Shown here one piece after another: positions 25,701-40,700 of a stretch of DNA of 64,000 nucleotides (positions are counted from its first letter, which is position 1; each line of letters opens with the position of its first letter). Both the position numbers and the translations under genes were made by a program. Under the pieces are notes generated by a model. It was not told the DNA's origin. It did not search any database and saw nothing but the letters and a program-made list of their open reading frames with translations. Source of the DNA: Otis tarda (Eukaryota; Chordata; Aves; Otidiformes; Otididae); the NCBI GenBank assembly GCA_026413225.1, contig CM048557.1, positions 20,438,871 through 20,502,870 of the forward strand, given 5' to 3'.

Positions 25701-28700
25701 CCAGGCGATGTAAGGGAAGCCACAAGCCTGTGCAGCGTGAAAACCTGTCAAAAATCTCTGATCATCTTCCTGAATCATGAACCAGCTAAAATCCGTTAAG
25801 CTGTCTTGGAGCATCCTGCTTCTTGTAAGTGTGGTATTTCACAGGCATCACAGCACAGGCTCCGCCAGCGGAGTTTTCACAGTGAGGCAGGAGCTTCTCC
25901 CAGCTCTGGAGCGAGGTGGGAAGCAGCATCCCAGTGGCAGGACCAGCCGTGGCCGTGGGAAGCAGTGCTGCTAAAAATACAGCATTGTGAAACTGCTGGC
26001 ACCTCTGCTTCCCTTCTCCGCTGGCTTGAGCAGCAGGATGTCTGCTTGCTTCACTTTGACATGCCCAGCAAGCAGCCCTGTAGCCAGGGCTGCTTCTTCC
26101 TCTTCCTCCTCCTCCCTGCCAGGAAACCTATTTCAGAGAGGGGTGGAGGGAAGGGAGTAGGAGGAAAAGGGCCGGGGGCAGCAGAAGGGGCCGGGGGTGA
26201 TGCATGTCCTGGTGTACGCGAATGTCTGGGGGAGCAGAAGGCGAAGGTGAGGACAGTTTGGATATGGGGTACCCTGCATTAAAGAAAAGAACGGGGCCAT
26301 TCCTTGCACCCCTAAATCATGGGAATTTCATGCATGGTAGTTGGGGCAAACAGCCAGGGCAGCGCACCCACCATCTCTATGATGCTCAGATGCTCATGAC
26401 CCATCACATGGGGTACCACCCCATCACCTCTTGGGAGGCCGAGGATTGCTTTTTCCCTGCCCTAGGCTGCATCCGATGGGGGCTTCCCCTGGCCGTGCCA
26501 AGCAGGAATGGCGTCCCTATGAAAAGCAAGCCTTGGGCAGGCAGGATCCAGCTGGAAAAGTCTGCCTGTCTGTGGAAGAAGCAATAAATCTCTGGGAGCT
26601 GGAAAATAGCAGTAAAGAGGAAACGCTGGAGCCCGCCACGCCACCTCTGCTGTGCTGGCCGGCTGCTCGGGGCGCAATTGCCAGGGCTGGCCCCGTCCTG
26701 GGGAGCACTGGTGATGCACTGGAGGATACTGTGCCATAGACTGGGTGCCCTGCGAGGCTCACGGTGGATTTTTGAAGGGGCAGGGAAGATGAAGGAGCTG
26801 TTACTTTTGTCAAGGGTTATTTTCTGTTGTTTTGTTGGTTTGGGGCATACATCTCTGGGATTTTGTTTTGGTTTTAATTTAAGCAAAAGGGCAGGTAGCG
26901 GAAGGCAGCAGAATGAGAACTTCAGCTGCTCCAGAGCAAAGGAAAGTGCAAGGCTGTAAAAGTAGCCGAGAAGGTTAGTTAATAGCACTTAAAAGGCTGG
27001 AAAATAATCCAGATGCTCCAAGCTGAAGTCCGAGCAGTTGCTCGTTTTGGTGGCATCCACCTCTGCAGGCACCTTCAGGGAACAGCTGGCTTGTGGAAAG
27101 CAGATCTGAGAGCGATGCAGTGCTGGTGTGGCCAAACCTGTGACTAGATTATTGCTTTTGTTAAAGCAGTCCCCAAAAATTTAAATAGAGAGCTGTGCTG
27201 GGCACTGGGGGTATATCTGCAATGAGTGACGGCTCCAGCCCTTGAGATCTGACTGGCCAGGCAAGCACAGAGCAATGAGGTAACCTGCAGGAGATCATGG
27301 GTACCTACAGGGGAAAATTTGAAAAAAAAAAACCAACCAAACAAAACCAAACCCAAACAAAACCCCAGTAAACCCTTATATTTAACATATAAGGATATGC
27401 AGCCTGGAGACCAGCGTGATGCGGCCATCGACGCTTGGAGCTCTTCTAGCCCTCATGTTGGCATACAGCAGCGACTGTAGGATGGAGAGGGAAGAAAATA
27501 TCAAGCTTATATCTGGAATGGGTTGTAGTGTTAAAAATGAAATTATGCCAAGCGAGGTGTGGTGTAAGGCAGGGTTACTGTGGCGAGTTGTTGAAGTTTT
27601 GTCCCTCTTGTCTTCTTTCCTTTGGGAAGAAAGATGCCTTAATTACGTTCTGCACTTCTTGGTGGTGGAAGGATGTATGGTTTTCATGGAAAAAGTTACT
27701 CATCGTAGCCTAAGCTCTGTTTTCATTAGTAAGTGAATGCTGCTTTCTCTTAAGGAATCCAGCTGCTGTTGGATTAAAACTTCCATTTGGAAGTCCTTTA
27801 TGTTCTGTTAAAAAAAGCAAATGGAGTCGGGTGGTGCGGGAGAGACATGGGGTGTTGCCGGGACACATTTGGGCTGAAACCGGGCACATCTGGAGCTGGT
27901 TCAGCTGGCTGCCATAGGCAGACCTCATCGTTGAGGTGGGTTTGATAAGTCAGAAGAGATTCTATCCCTTCAGCTGACGCTCTCAAATGATTAAGTAATA
28001 TTTTGAGGATAGCTTACAGCCTGCTCTTGGTTCTGTGTTGGGCGTTTGGGGCAAATTTGATTGGAAAGCAGCTGGTGTCACCACGAGTGACGGGGGGTGC
28101 TGGGGTGGGTACTGCTGGGCATGGAGGGCGGCATGCCGGGGCAGAGCAATGTTCCCTTGCAGAGGGAAAACTAACCCAAAAAGGGCTGCAGTCTTTTCTT
28201 CACCTCTCCCAGCCAGCACAGAAACCCCAGTCTTCCTCAGGGTCTCTTCTCTGCTGGGAGCCACTGAGAGACCTTTACTTTAAGAGTGGCACTGATTAAT
28301 TTGGGGACATTCTCCTTCTCCCGAGAGGATAAACATGGGCTTCGTTATGTCCTCAGACAATGAACAAGTCATGCCAGGCTGGATTTGGGTAACTTTATGC
28401 AAAGCCATGAGCTGCCTTATTTGGAGCTCGATTTGAGCACGGACTGGCTTTCGTGACTGTTCTCTGTAGCAAGTGTTTGGAGAGCCTCAGGCCCTCCCAA
28501 ACATGAGAGGGGTAAGGGACCGTGTTGGTGAGGAAGTTACCTTAGTTGCTGTGGGAGAAGTGTTAAAGCTGATTATTTTGGGGGCAAACTGAGGAAAGTC
28601 TTGTAAAATCTTACCTCCTTCTCCAAAGAGCTGGTGGGGATTTTCTCCCTCTGGTAAATGGAAAAGCCTCGAGGTCAGCTTGCCCTGTGAGTATTGCACA

Positions 28701-31700
28701 AGTTGTGTGGTTTTGCCTCAGCTTCGATGGCACCCCTGTAAAAATCTCTTAGCTGGGATTTGCAGAAGTGAGCAAGGAGGAACACCACTGGCTGACCTCT
28801 CGAGGGGCAAAGCCAGACTCCCACCAAGGAGTTGCTTTTACTGAACAAACTTCTTTTTTTTTTTTTTTTTTTTTATGTGATCTTCATGGTGCCTCTCATG
28901 CTTGTAGCTGACCTGACTCAGACCCTTTAAAAAAAAAAAAAATCATTTTTTTACTTCTGTACTTTTGGGTAGTTATCTTCCCTTTTTTAAGATGAATGGC
29001 TTTGAGGATTTAGGGTGCTCAGAATTAAACTGGCATTTGAACAGGTGCTCCCAGCCTTTCACAGAAGCGATACTGAATTCATGTCATGGAGAACACAGTG
29101 AGTTCTGCTGGACATGCTCCAGCCTGAGTTCCTCTCAGTGACACCTTCCCTGCTGCCATGTCCCTGATCTGCTCCTGTCCTCTACTGCCATCCCCCACGC
29201 CTCCCTGGAAGATAAAGCAGTGAGGAAGTTTGTTGTAAAACTTCCCATTATTTGGACATAAATATTCCAGTGGTAAGCTGGGTTGATGCTCCATAGGCAG
29301 AACACCCCCTCCCATGTTTGAAGTGTGTTGTTATCCTTGCCCCGGGGGCTCTGTCATGCATGTCTGCATGCACACGTGTGTGTGTGTGTTTTGCTCTTCT
29401 GCTGGATGCCAATGCAGGCAAGGCGACTGGTTCAGCCTCATCAGTTCACAGAGCTGTTCAGCTCCGTCGAACATCTTCATGGTGGCTTCCAAAAGCGGCA
29501 TGGTTGTGCCGTGGCCTGAGATGAGGCTTTGCTCTGTTTCGGTCCCTGTACTAGGACATTAAGGAAAGCCGTACATGCCAGAGGAGCGGGAGACTGTGGT
29601 CCTAGCTCACAGCCCACACACGAGGACCTGCATCCAGGTTTCTCTTTTTCTGTTGTGTTATGAAATTAAATGGGCAGTGAACCAAGCAGTGGAAGTGATG
29701 GTTGCAGGGGTTCCCATGCTCGTGGGACACCTTGGAAGGAGACTAGATATTAATCAAAGTGATACTGCGAGGGCAGACAGTGTGAATCCCCGTCTGATGT
29801 GGGACATTCCCGAGACCTGCGGTGGTGGGAGTAATGGGATATAACACAAAGATGCTGCTGGAAATATTACCAGGTCCCAGTGAGTGTGGTTTCTTAGTCA
29901 TCTGTGTGCTCCTAAACACTGTGCTAAACCTCAAGATGTGGACATCGTGAAGAGTGTGTGTTAGTGGGGGTGGAGGTGTTTTGGGTCCCCTGCGAGCAGG
30001 CACGGCAGCAGTTCAAAGCCACAGTATCTCGGTTCTTGCTCTCTCGGTTCTTGCTCTTCCTTACTAGCAGTTTTACTGCCTTTTGGTGTCGTGTTGGTTG
30101 GACAAGTCTGAGTCCGAGCAGCTTTTGGAGATGCAGAAAGCTCTGTCCCACTAGATCTGCTCAGACTGGAAGCCTGACTCTGGATGGGAAGTAATGTGCA
30201 CGCAAGACGATGGGCAGAGGGAAAAACTGACGTTCCCCCTGCTTTCTGAGCCACAGTCTTTCCAGTGGCTACTTGCCTACCCAGTTCTCAGCAGTTCAAA
30301 CAAAACGCAAAACCTTGTTTGTACATCACAGAGAAATGAGATGGAGTGATAACAGCCTATTGGGAAAAGGGAGTAATTGGGGTTGATCCTAACTTCAATG
30401 TCATAAAATAGCTCTCGGGAAAGAAATCACCTGCAGGAACTGGAAAGGGCCTTGCACATCATCAGAATAAGGGGTCTCCTCATAAAGCAGGGAAGATCAT
30501 GTGGCTCCCATGGTATGGGATGTAAAGCACGGTGCAGGGGTGGGACAGTGGTTAGGAAGGATGTTCATGTATGTCAAAGGAGTAAATAAAAGTTTACAGA
30601 CAGATGAAAAGCAAGCCTACTGCTCCTGCTTGAAAACTGCCACTGCATGTCTGCCGTGGCCGGAGCAGTAGGTAACGCCTGCTTTCTTCTGCTTTCTCCC
30701 CAGCTGGCCGGGGGCATCATCCTGGGAGTGGCCCTGTGGCTCCGGCATGACTCGCAGACAACGAATATCCTTTACCTGCAGCTGGGGGACAAGCAGGCCC
30801 CCAACACCTTCTATGTTGGTAAGTCTGGGGATGCTGGTGTCGCTGCGTGGGCGTCGTGTCCCGGGGCCGACTGCGGTGTTTCTAAAAGCAGGGCAGAAAG
30901 CCCTGAGTGAGCAGCAAGGAGATTGGACTAAAAATACCTCTTGTTTCCCCCATACTCCCCAAAATATCCCCTGCTGTGCCAGTAAAAGTGTTCATTAAAT
31001 GTCAGCAGAATCAAAAGTCACAGCAGCTAAAAGCACAAAAAGATGTGTCGTGGCATAGCAGGGTTTCTCCGGTGCCGCTCTCTGCCGCAGTCTCCCCTGG
31101 AGCATGTTTGGGAAGAGGGGAGACTTCTTGGAAGTGTGTCTCGTTTCCTATCCAAAGGGATGTAAAAGTAGCTGGTGGAGCTGCTGGCAGGGGAAAGTGA
31201 AGCTCAGCGAGCTTGTGACTCATGTTCTCCAGGAGGGGCAGGTGGAGCCACTGTGTGTTATGGTTAAGCTTAGCATGACTTTTATTAATTTTGACAGCAT
31301 GCTGGCTTGCTCTAAGATGAAAACCCCTATTTTTGCCCTGTTCTCCAATGATCCCTCATGGACGAGGGGGAGCAGCTTGCAGGAGGGACTGGCTGCCAGG
31401 CAGGGGCCTCCTTGGAGTGCAAGCTGCCAGGACTGGCGTGAGGACCCATCTCATCAATGTCCTGTTCTCACCTGTAGCTGAAATTACCTTCTGGAAAGGG
31501 TTTTCCTTTAGTTTTCCCTGCTTGCTCATGAAACAGCATGCCTGAGCCCTCTCCCTGCTGTGCCTGGTTCCAGTAGATGCTCCCGCTTTAAATAGCGGTG
31601 GGTTTTCCTCTCTGGCCATCTCCTCTCTCCTGCCTCACACCCAGAGCTGCATTTACAGCATTTCTTCTTTGTAGATTTTCCATTTTAAAAAGAGAAAAGG

Positions 31701-34700
31701 GAACTCTTAAGAAGTGTTCTTTCCAGGAACCAGCCCAAATTTCTCCTTCCTTCTAGGGGCCAGCAACTGATGTCTCACTAGTTAACACATTTCTCCCAAA
31801 ACCAAGGGGACCTGGAGCGCGGAACCCCTCCCGCCTGTTGGGCATCCTTTGCTGTTCCATGCCTCGTTGTTTCATCTTTGTCCTCCTCCTTTGCTATTTA
31901 GAAGGCAATGGGGAATGGGCTGCGGGTCCCACCACTGCACTGACTTTCCAACGCCCATGGACGGCCCATGATTTGAAGCTGGCTGTCTCTTTAAAGTTAT
32001 ATTCAGCAACACATCAGACTGGATTCCTTCTGGCAGCTGTAATTTCCATGCAGTAATAACAGCAGAGCATTTCTTTCAGCTGCTGCCTCTCCCAGCCAGC
32101 CCACTGGAGTCTGAAGGCTGGGATTTCTTTTTGCTTTTTCTTCCCCCTCCCCCAACTGATACTCCCTCCTTTTTCTTCTCTGACATCCAACATACACATA
32201 CACATAGACATGATGTTCCTGCTTCGGGAGCCAGAACCTCTCTGGGATTGGCCTCCAGGGCTGGTTTTTTTGAGGGTGGTTTTTTTTTTTTTCCCCTTAC
32301 AAACCACTTTTTGGTGTCTGGCATGGGCGCTGGTCCTGGGATCTGTCAGGAGGCTTTTAAAGGTCGGCCAGGCTTCGCCACGGTGCTGCAGGACAGGAAG
32401 AAGCAATAAAAACTGTCAGAGGAAGAAAACTTATGCTGTGGGGTTTGCACTTGGTGAGGAATGGGGAAAGAAATGGCGCTTTGGTGTCTCCTGGTTTCTC
32501 TCTGTATCCCTTCCCCTGCCCCAAAGTTAAAGCTGTTTTGCTAAAGGCTGTTTTCCCACGGTGTCTGTGTGTTATGGGAGAGGAAAAATAATTAACATAG
32601 CTGGTTGGCATGTGGGGTCTGATGGCTGTGGGGAAGTGGGAGATGTGGAGGATGTGGGGAGCAGGGCAGCTACCGAGGTACCAGGGTGATGCTTCTCTGC
32701 CCTTCAGCCTGCTGCAGGGCTGCATCTCTTCCCAGCAATAAGGCAGGTTTGCACCATGGCAAGCTCAGGGCTTGGTTGCAGCTCCTGTTTGCAAGTCCCA
32801 GGCCCCACTGCAGAGTTTGCTGCCAGCGAGGGGAGAGCTGCTTGGGAAGGACAGGGTCCAGCCGTGCAAGGGAGCAGGAGGAGAGGAGCAGTCCTTGCTC
32901 TGAGCTTCCCCTGCAGCCGGATGGCCACAGGCAGCTCCTCTTGCAGCCCTCGTGGGCACAGGCAGCTGTTCCCCTGCTCACCCATCCAGCTTGCTAGGAG
33001 GGAGCTCCTGGGGTTGAGATTTCCCGCAAGCGGTACCCCCCACCCGGCAATTTGGCACTGAATCCAACAAGTTGTCTCATGAGCTGGCTCGGGAGGGTAT
33101 TAAACAAGCTCTTTTTCATGGGCTTTTCCTCAGCACGGCTCACAAACCGTCTGATCCCCTAACCACTTGCTGCAGTCTTGGCTGTTGGCACTTCCATTTT
33201 TGCTGTGGACCCAACGCTCCCACAAAGGGAGGGAACACCATGGTTTCATGCTTTTGTGACTGTAAAGGAAAATGCTTGCTCTTCATCTGAGCTAGACTTA
33301 TGGTCTCATATGCATTTATTTGCTTTATTTATAGTTGAAAAACTAAAATCCTTCTTGCTTCTCACCCTCATGCAGCACTGTGTCTGAAGTGCCCTGCGTG
33401 TCTAGAGCCTGGGCAATGTGTTAATAGCAGGTCAGAAAACATTCTTAGCATAGCTAGAGGCAGTGATAAGCTGGATGCTAACAACTGATTAAACATTTCT
33501 TAGATATTTCTTGACCATACACATCAATTGCAATTTAAAAAAAAAAGAAGAAAAAAAACCCCCCACAACTGTGATTCAATGAGCTGTGAGAGCCTGTGGG
33601 GAAAAGGCTGAGCTGGTCCATCTCTGTGGATACCAGTACAAACTGGAGCGGACTGATCTCTCCACAGTAACTTGCTGCTGTGGTGTCACTGGTTTTAAAA
33701 GTCCCTGGACATTTTGAAGAGGCAAGTGACGCTAGACTTACTGCATTTGCCTGATCTCGGTGGGATGATAGTGAAGGTATTGTGACAGCACAAAGCCAGG
33801 ATCCTTGTCCTTCAAGGATTTTGTTATGTGATGCCCAGAGATGGCCACTGCGGGCAAAATGCTTTCAGCAGGGTGGGACAAAAGCCTTGGCTCTTGTTTG
33901 CCTTAAATCACCATCCCTGGATTTCACATTTCCTCCCTTGGTGAAATGCTCTGGGAGCATCACTGAGTGTTCATCCCCGCTGCCTGCCCTTCCCGTGGTT
34001 TTCCTGAAGGTGTCCGGTGAGGAGAAGAGCACAGCGGCAGGATGGTCTGGGCTTCGACCGCCAGATCCAAAATAGGAAATCTGCCTCCAGCTGCTCACAG
34101 CAAGTGACAGGGCGACGCGACCCACGGCTGTAATTAGCTCGGCCCTGGGAGCGGGGCCAGCCATGAGGAAGAGTGCAAAGGCATCCAGAGCTGGGATGTG
34201 GTTTTCCATATAGCTTTGGAGCTGAGGAAGGGGTTGGTTTTGCTTCTGTTTATTTTTTTTCTGTTTTATTAGTAAATCTCCTGGCCAGTGTATCATCCTC
34301 TGTGCATAATGGCACTGGCGCTCCTTGGGAGGGGTGTGAGGTTTCGGACAGGCACGTGGTAGCAGCTTAAACTCGGCCACCGAGGCTGCTGCCACTGCTC
34401 CCATTCCCCGCTGTCCTGCTGGGTATCGCTGCCCCAACAGAAAGGCAACAGGGGTTTTTTTCAGTTTTTATTTTTGGGGTTTTTTCCCTAGCAACCAGGT
34501 TGATGATGGTGGATCAGGCTCCCAAGCAGATCAGGCAGCAAAGCCTGTGGGAGACAAGGAGGGGCACAGGCAGGAGCAGCAGTGGCTTTGGGCTAATTTT
34601 AAGGCTATGAGCGTGCCTGCGAAGTGGTGTGCTGCGGTAGCGCTGGAGGGAGCCTGGCTAACAGGAGCACAGGCTCTCTAACGAGGAGAATCACAGACTC

Positions 34701-37700
34701 TCCTCACCATCCTCCTCCGTACAAATACAACCCAGGATGATAATTTTTGCCCTGGAAATGAGTTCAAGCTGCTTTTCACACAGACTGAGCTGGAAGAAAC
34801 AGGCCAGAAAGCACAGGGATGCTTTGAAGTCTTTCTCACAAATAAGTACATGTCTGAGTTGAACTGCAATCGCACCTGCATGCTTGTCCTTCAAGTCAAC
34901 ATTGACATCCATCACCAGCAAGCTTTCATAGGTGTCCTCAGGTTTTTTGGAACTTCTGTCTGAGGTTTTGCCGGCCTCAGAGGGGCCCGACCCTGGCAGA
35001 GAGGAGGGACTGCTGGGCGGCAGCGCGTGCGTGGGTAGGGATCGGGACGCCTGCCTGAGCTTCCCCAGGGCTTGTCCGCTCTCCCTACAGCATGTGAAGA
35101 TGCTTTGGCCACTCTTGCCACGGGTTCCAGATGTGGCCTGCAGTGCAGAGCATCCTGACATGTCATCCAAACAGACTTGCGTTGGCTAAGCAGTCATCAC
35201 AGTTGTGTTGGCTAAGCAGTCAGCACACTAAGCTGTGCCTTCTATCCATAACAGCAGCTTTTTTTTCTTAGTTAGCCTTTTCAGGACTGCCTTGGACAAA
35301 AAGCAGTGATTTCCAGGGCTTCAGAGATGGGGTTTTTTTGTTGCAGAGGGGGTTATGCTGAGCTCTGATGTGTTGCAAAGTTTCTGGAAACCAACAGTGC
35401 TACAGTGAGTGCGGACCCGCCGTGAGCAATGGGGAGTCCTTGGTATCTCTTCATGCTCCCATCCCTGTTTTCATCCCTCTAGAAATATTAGGCGTCTTTT
35501 AAACGTGGTGCCAACTTCTGTATATCGTGGGGTTTGACTCAACAGCAAATCTTTTGCTAAACCTGTTGTGAAAGGGCTGGAGAAGAATCTGAGAGCTCTG
35601 GTCTCTGGATCCTGTAATAAACACTCGTGGAAAAACTGCCTCTTGCTTTGCCATGAGGCCCTGCAGTGATCCCTGCGGATTCAGCACTGAGTTCTTCTCT
35701 CACCTATTTATGCTCTACTTCTTCCAGGCTTTGTGTGTCGATGGCTTACCAGTAGAGATAAAAGCTATGGCTGAGCTTGCATGCTTGGAAGTGGAAACCA
35801 AGGTTTGCATTTGGCCTTGAACCACAGTAAGCACAATGGATTATTTAAAAAATTATATATATGTGTGGATTTTTTAAAAAATAGAATTACATGCATTTTT
35901 CTCTCTTGGAAATAGACTTATTTACAGTTAAGGATAATTTAATTATTTAGTCTCTTTAAAAAAAAAGGCTGAGACTTACTGATTCTAGATTTTCCTCTGA
36001 TCGCTGTTGGATCAACTCCTTCAGTAATAGTGGAATTCTTTCTGAAATAGTAGTTTTGAGGCAGAACACTTTGTCAGTACTTCCATCTAAGTATATCTGG
36101 CTTACATCATATAGCTGACAATACCAACAATCCTTTTTTTTTGTATTCTTATCACATAATTCTATTTCTATTAAAGAAATAATTTGTATTTAATTGTAAT
36201 TCAGTCTACCGTTATCATGACCAACTCCGGCAATTCATTTACTCTGCAGACTAAAATTACTTATGAGTTAAAACCATAAATTGGTGTCATCAGGTTATTT
36301 TGGGTTCAGATCTATCTGACTACAAATAATGTAGTTGTCCTCCTCCTTTGTCCCCTCCTGTTGGCTCTACCACCGGGGACCTGTCCCAAAGGTGCCTTCT
36401 TGCTTTTCAGAGCTGTTTAAACCCATAGCTTTGACAGATTTCCTTTTGAAAACGTCCATGTGTTTAGGCATGTGAAGTCCACAAGAAATCCTGCAGCAGG
36501 ATCTGGGCTTTGTCAGCGGGTGAGACCCCAGGGCACATGGAGAGGTCCAGAAGTGTTGTAGGCTGGGATAGCAGAGGGTGAGCCGGCACGTTCCAGCCTG
36601 GCTCTCTTGTGCTGCGTCACCATCATCCATCCCAGTGCTGGAGATGTGCAGTAGACCTCCTCCAAGCTCTTGCAGGTATGCTGACGTTATAAAACTCAAG
36701 TCGTCTTCCAGCATTTCCCGGGTAGGCAGAAGAAATCTGAGCATGGCACCTCTGTGGAGTGTGTTTGAGTATGGGTGTGCACATAGAAGGACATTGTTTT
36801 GGGTTTTCTCCACCTCTTTTCTGACAGAGGCGTGTCCTTTGCCTCCTTGCCTTGTTCTTGCAGACAAGGGCAGCGTGTACAGCCTTTCATCTCCCTGTGT
36901 GAGCCACGTGGCCCCAGGAGAGCTCTCCGTGCTTTGCAACGCTGTTACTCCATCTGGAAGTCATTACCAGCCACAGAGCAGCAACGTTTTTCTTGGGAAA
37001 TGGGGTGGAGGGGAACAGAGGGGCTTCACAGTTGTCATCTTCCAGCAAACCCTCTTTTTTTTTTTTTTTTTTTTTTTCTACACCCTCCTCTCTCACCCGT
37101 GTCTGAGCAAGCAGTCAGCTCTCTGTATCTTGCCCCCAAGTCACAAGGAAGAACATTGTCATCAGGACTTTTTGGTACAGAGATGGTGTTCTTCCAGGAT
37201 TGAGGGTGTGGAGTTGGAAGGAGTCTCCCTCCCCTCACCTTCTGATGGTCCCACCCTTCCCTGCGGCAGGGGTGGTGACCAGCCTCATGATGTTCAGCAT
37301 CTCCAGGCCAAGACCCACGGCAGGGTAGGCACAGCAGCCCGCCCTCCCTCACTCGAAGGCTTGGAAAGCTCTTGGATGTGCAGAGTCTCCCGCCTGGGAG
37401 TCTGTCTGTCCAGAGAGTAAACATGAAAATCCTCTTCCCCCTGCTCTCAGCCCCTTTTTAAAGTGCATCCCACGAGGAGGGCAGGCATGGCTTGGAGAGC
37501 TGCCCAGGCTTCCTGGGGAGCATGGTGTGATGCTGGAGGGTTTTCTTTTCTTTTCTTTTTTGTCTTTTGCAAACATTGCCATGGTGACCTGGGAGATGAG
37601 ACAGACCTCCATTAGCTTAACAAGCTAAAGCTGCTGGGAGAGGAGCGAAATGGGGGAGAAGTAGGTCGCCGCCCGGGAATGCCCACGCCTGGAGCTGCAC

Positions 37701-40700
37701 AACATCTCTGATGGGGATGGTGGGGCATGGGAAGAGGGCTGGCCTGCTCCCTGCTTGTTTTAGAGGGATTCTGCTGTGCTTGTTCCTCCTTTTATTTGTT
37801 GTTCATTATTTCGGTTTTTTTTAAAGTTTGGTTTTTCTACTTTTTTTTTTTTTTTTTTCACTTCTCAGCAGGGACAGGACATGGGTTTTACAACCCTGCA
37901 GGCACCAGCTATGCAGCTTTAATGCCAGAGCAAGTACTGACATTGAATACTGCCTTTTTCTTTCCCTTCCCTGCTCCCAAAACTCTGAGCATCTCGCTTC
38001 CTACCTGGCCTGGAGGCAAAGGGCCCTCCACAGAGGTATCATCTGTGTAAGCTGGGAGCTAAGCTGGTCTCTTGGTTGCTTTTTTTTTCTGTCCCACCTT
38101 GTACTATCCAGAGAGAAGTGCTCGGTGACTATCAATCCCCTGGCTCTGATATCTGGGGGCTTTCCACATGGCTAAAGCTTTAGGAGGTCATAGAATCATA
38201 GAATAGTTAGGGTTGGAAGGGACCTGTAAAGGTCACCTAGTCTAACCCCCCTGCAAGAAGCAGGGACATCCTCGCAGCCTGAAACAGCATGCACCCTGGT
38301 TGTATCAAGGAAGGAAGGATGACATTTGGTCCATTGCTGCAATTTTCTGATACGTTACATCCTGATGCTGTTGAGTGAAGGGGTCCTATCACAGTTGCTG
38401 TGCTCCTGCTTTGAATTCAGACAGAACCCTCTAAGGAGGAGGTGAAACTAAGACTGGTTGGCCCTCTTTCCTACAGCTTGCTGTTTTAAGGCTCCATCTC
38501 AAAAGGAAGATGGAGGACTCCAGGCAATATTGACAGCACCCATCCCTGCGAGTCCTCCTGTGACTTCCCTGACTCTGAGACACGGGTCCTGCAGTTCACA
38601 GCTTGCTGGCTACACGCAGCAGCTTTAGCAATTGTCCTTACTGCTCTCTTATCCGAGAACTGTGCCCTAGGGTTAGAAATCACATGGCAATGTTGCTTGA
38701 GTATGTGGAGGCACGTTGGTACCATGAACACCTAGAAACGATTTGCTCGCTGTACCTATTGCTGCAGCTCTGGCTGTTCCCAGGGTTATCTCCTGCTGCC
38801 ATCGGATGGAGTAGCATGCACTGCAGTTTGCATTTTATACCCTCTCTGATTTTAGTTTTTGTTCATGGTAAACAGCATTTCTTGTTTTAAAAGCCCTGAG
38901 AAAGCTGCAATACAAATGAGCTGGGAAGTGGCACTTGAAAGGCGGATGTAGCCTTGCTGATGCAGAATTGTGCTGGTTCCGGTGGAGCCCAGAAGGAGTG
39001 GATGCTTCTCTGGCGAAGAGTTTCTCACCCAAGACAGGCTGGGAGGAGTGAACCCCATCTCTGGTGCTTACATAGTGAGGAGGCTGGTGCTGAGGGGAGT
39101 GTCCTCTGACTTTAAGTACAATAATGTGCCATTCAGGGTGACAGGTGCCTTGCTCACAGACATGAAGCCCAAAACCATACTGGCTGTCATCCTCGCTGTC
39201 TGCCAGGAATGACAGCTCAGACGTGTTGGGCTGCTTTCCGGCAAAAGGGCTTGGTCGTTCCAGACTGGGTTGACTGCTGTGAAACAGAGTCCCAGCTGCC
39301 TGGCACCCAGTCTGGAGGCACAGACCCCCCCCGCCTCTGCCCAGCCCCATCCCTTGAGGGGAAAGATGGGTGTGGGAAAATAAACACCATCCAAAGTGTG
39401 TGCTTGGGTGCTTTGGTTGCCTTCGTTTGCTTCTGCAGCCTTCAGCGTGGTATTTCCGTGGAGAAACACCCATAGTGTTCATTGTACAAGACCCTATTGT
39501 TGCATTAAATATTTTGTGCTTGTTTTTAAATAAACTCTGGAGCAGAGTCCCCCTCCGTTGCCTCCCAGGAGGCTGTAATGCTCTGGCCCTCGGTAACAAA
39601 AGGTGACTCCATAACGGCCACTTGGTTGTGCTGGGGAATGCAGCTGGCCTTTATCCCAAAAGCCTTCCAGGGTTTTTTGTGGTTTTCCAAGTTCAGGCCG
39701 GTCATCGCTGCCCTCTCCCCTGCCTGGCTGCGCATTCCTGCTGCTCCCACCCCACCAGTCGCATCCGCTGGGCTCCAGTCAGGAAACTGCATGTGGTGCA
39801 CATCTTCTTCCCTTCCCTCCTTTCCTTCTCGCTGTTTGCTTCCTTGACGGCAACGCTGGCTCTGGCAAGGAGTTGGCGAAGCAGGAGCAGGGAGAGAAGC
39901 AGGAAGCCGGGACCTCACTTGTCTGTTCAAGGTCTGCACAGCCTGTCTGGGGTAGGAGTTCAGCAGGTCGGGTTTGGTTTTTGTTTTTTTGTTGTTTTTT
40001 TTTTTGAAGCTACACACATCCTAGCAAGAAGCAAATACAAAGGTGTCTGGAAGACTTCTATAAAATGGCAAGTGTCTCTGTTCCCTCTTAATCTCCTCCA
40101 TCAGTTGAGGCTCTCGCTGGGCTTTTATCTCCTAGTTTTCAGAGCAAAACTTTCCTAGCCGCCAGTGGCTCTTAGGTTTTCCTGATGATCTCAATATAAG
40201 AAAGAGTTTTGTTTTTTTTTTACGGTGAGAACAATCATTCACTGGAACAACCTCCCCAGGGCCGTAGTAGAGTCCCCATCATTGAAGGTTTTCAAGATAT
40301 AACTGGACGGGTGCTAGATAGTCTCATCTAGGCTCCCTTTTTCACAAAAGGTTGGACCAGACGATCTTTTGAGGTCCCATCGAACTTGGGCTGCTCTGTG
40401 ATTCTGTGATCTCCTGGCTGTATTTGTTGTTCAGCCTGGAAGTTGCCTTCAGTGTTTATTTTGAAGAATTCAAGAGTAAAGTCTTCTGTCCATCTGTGGG
40501 AGTGACCTGGTTGTTGGGGTCCCTGCAGCATCAGGCTGCTTGGTGTCCAGATGTGCTGCATCTGCTTGTTACCCATCTACCAGGGTGGTTAGCATGAATG
40601 GTGACTTCTCAGATGTTGAAAACACTTGCCTCCAGCCCAGCTTTGTCTTCTGTCTGCTGACCTAATGGGAGGAGAAGTCAGAAGATGCTGCACTTGGTGA

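Noticed and set aside
36367..37420. Longest open frames of the window: 280 codons (+) and 190 codons (-) overlapping
   Set aside because: They lie opposite each other inside CD81 intron 2, the + frame reads a T-run as nine Phe residues, composition is not protein-like and no domain is recognisable.
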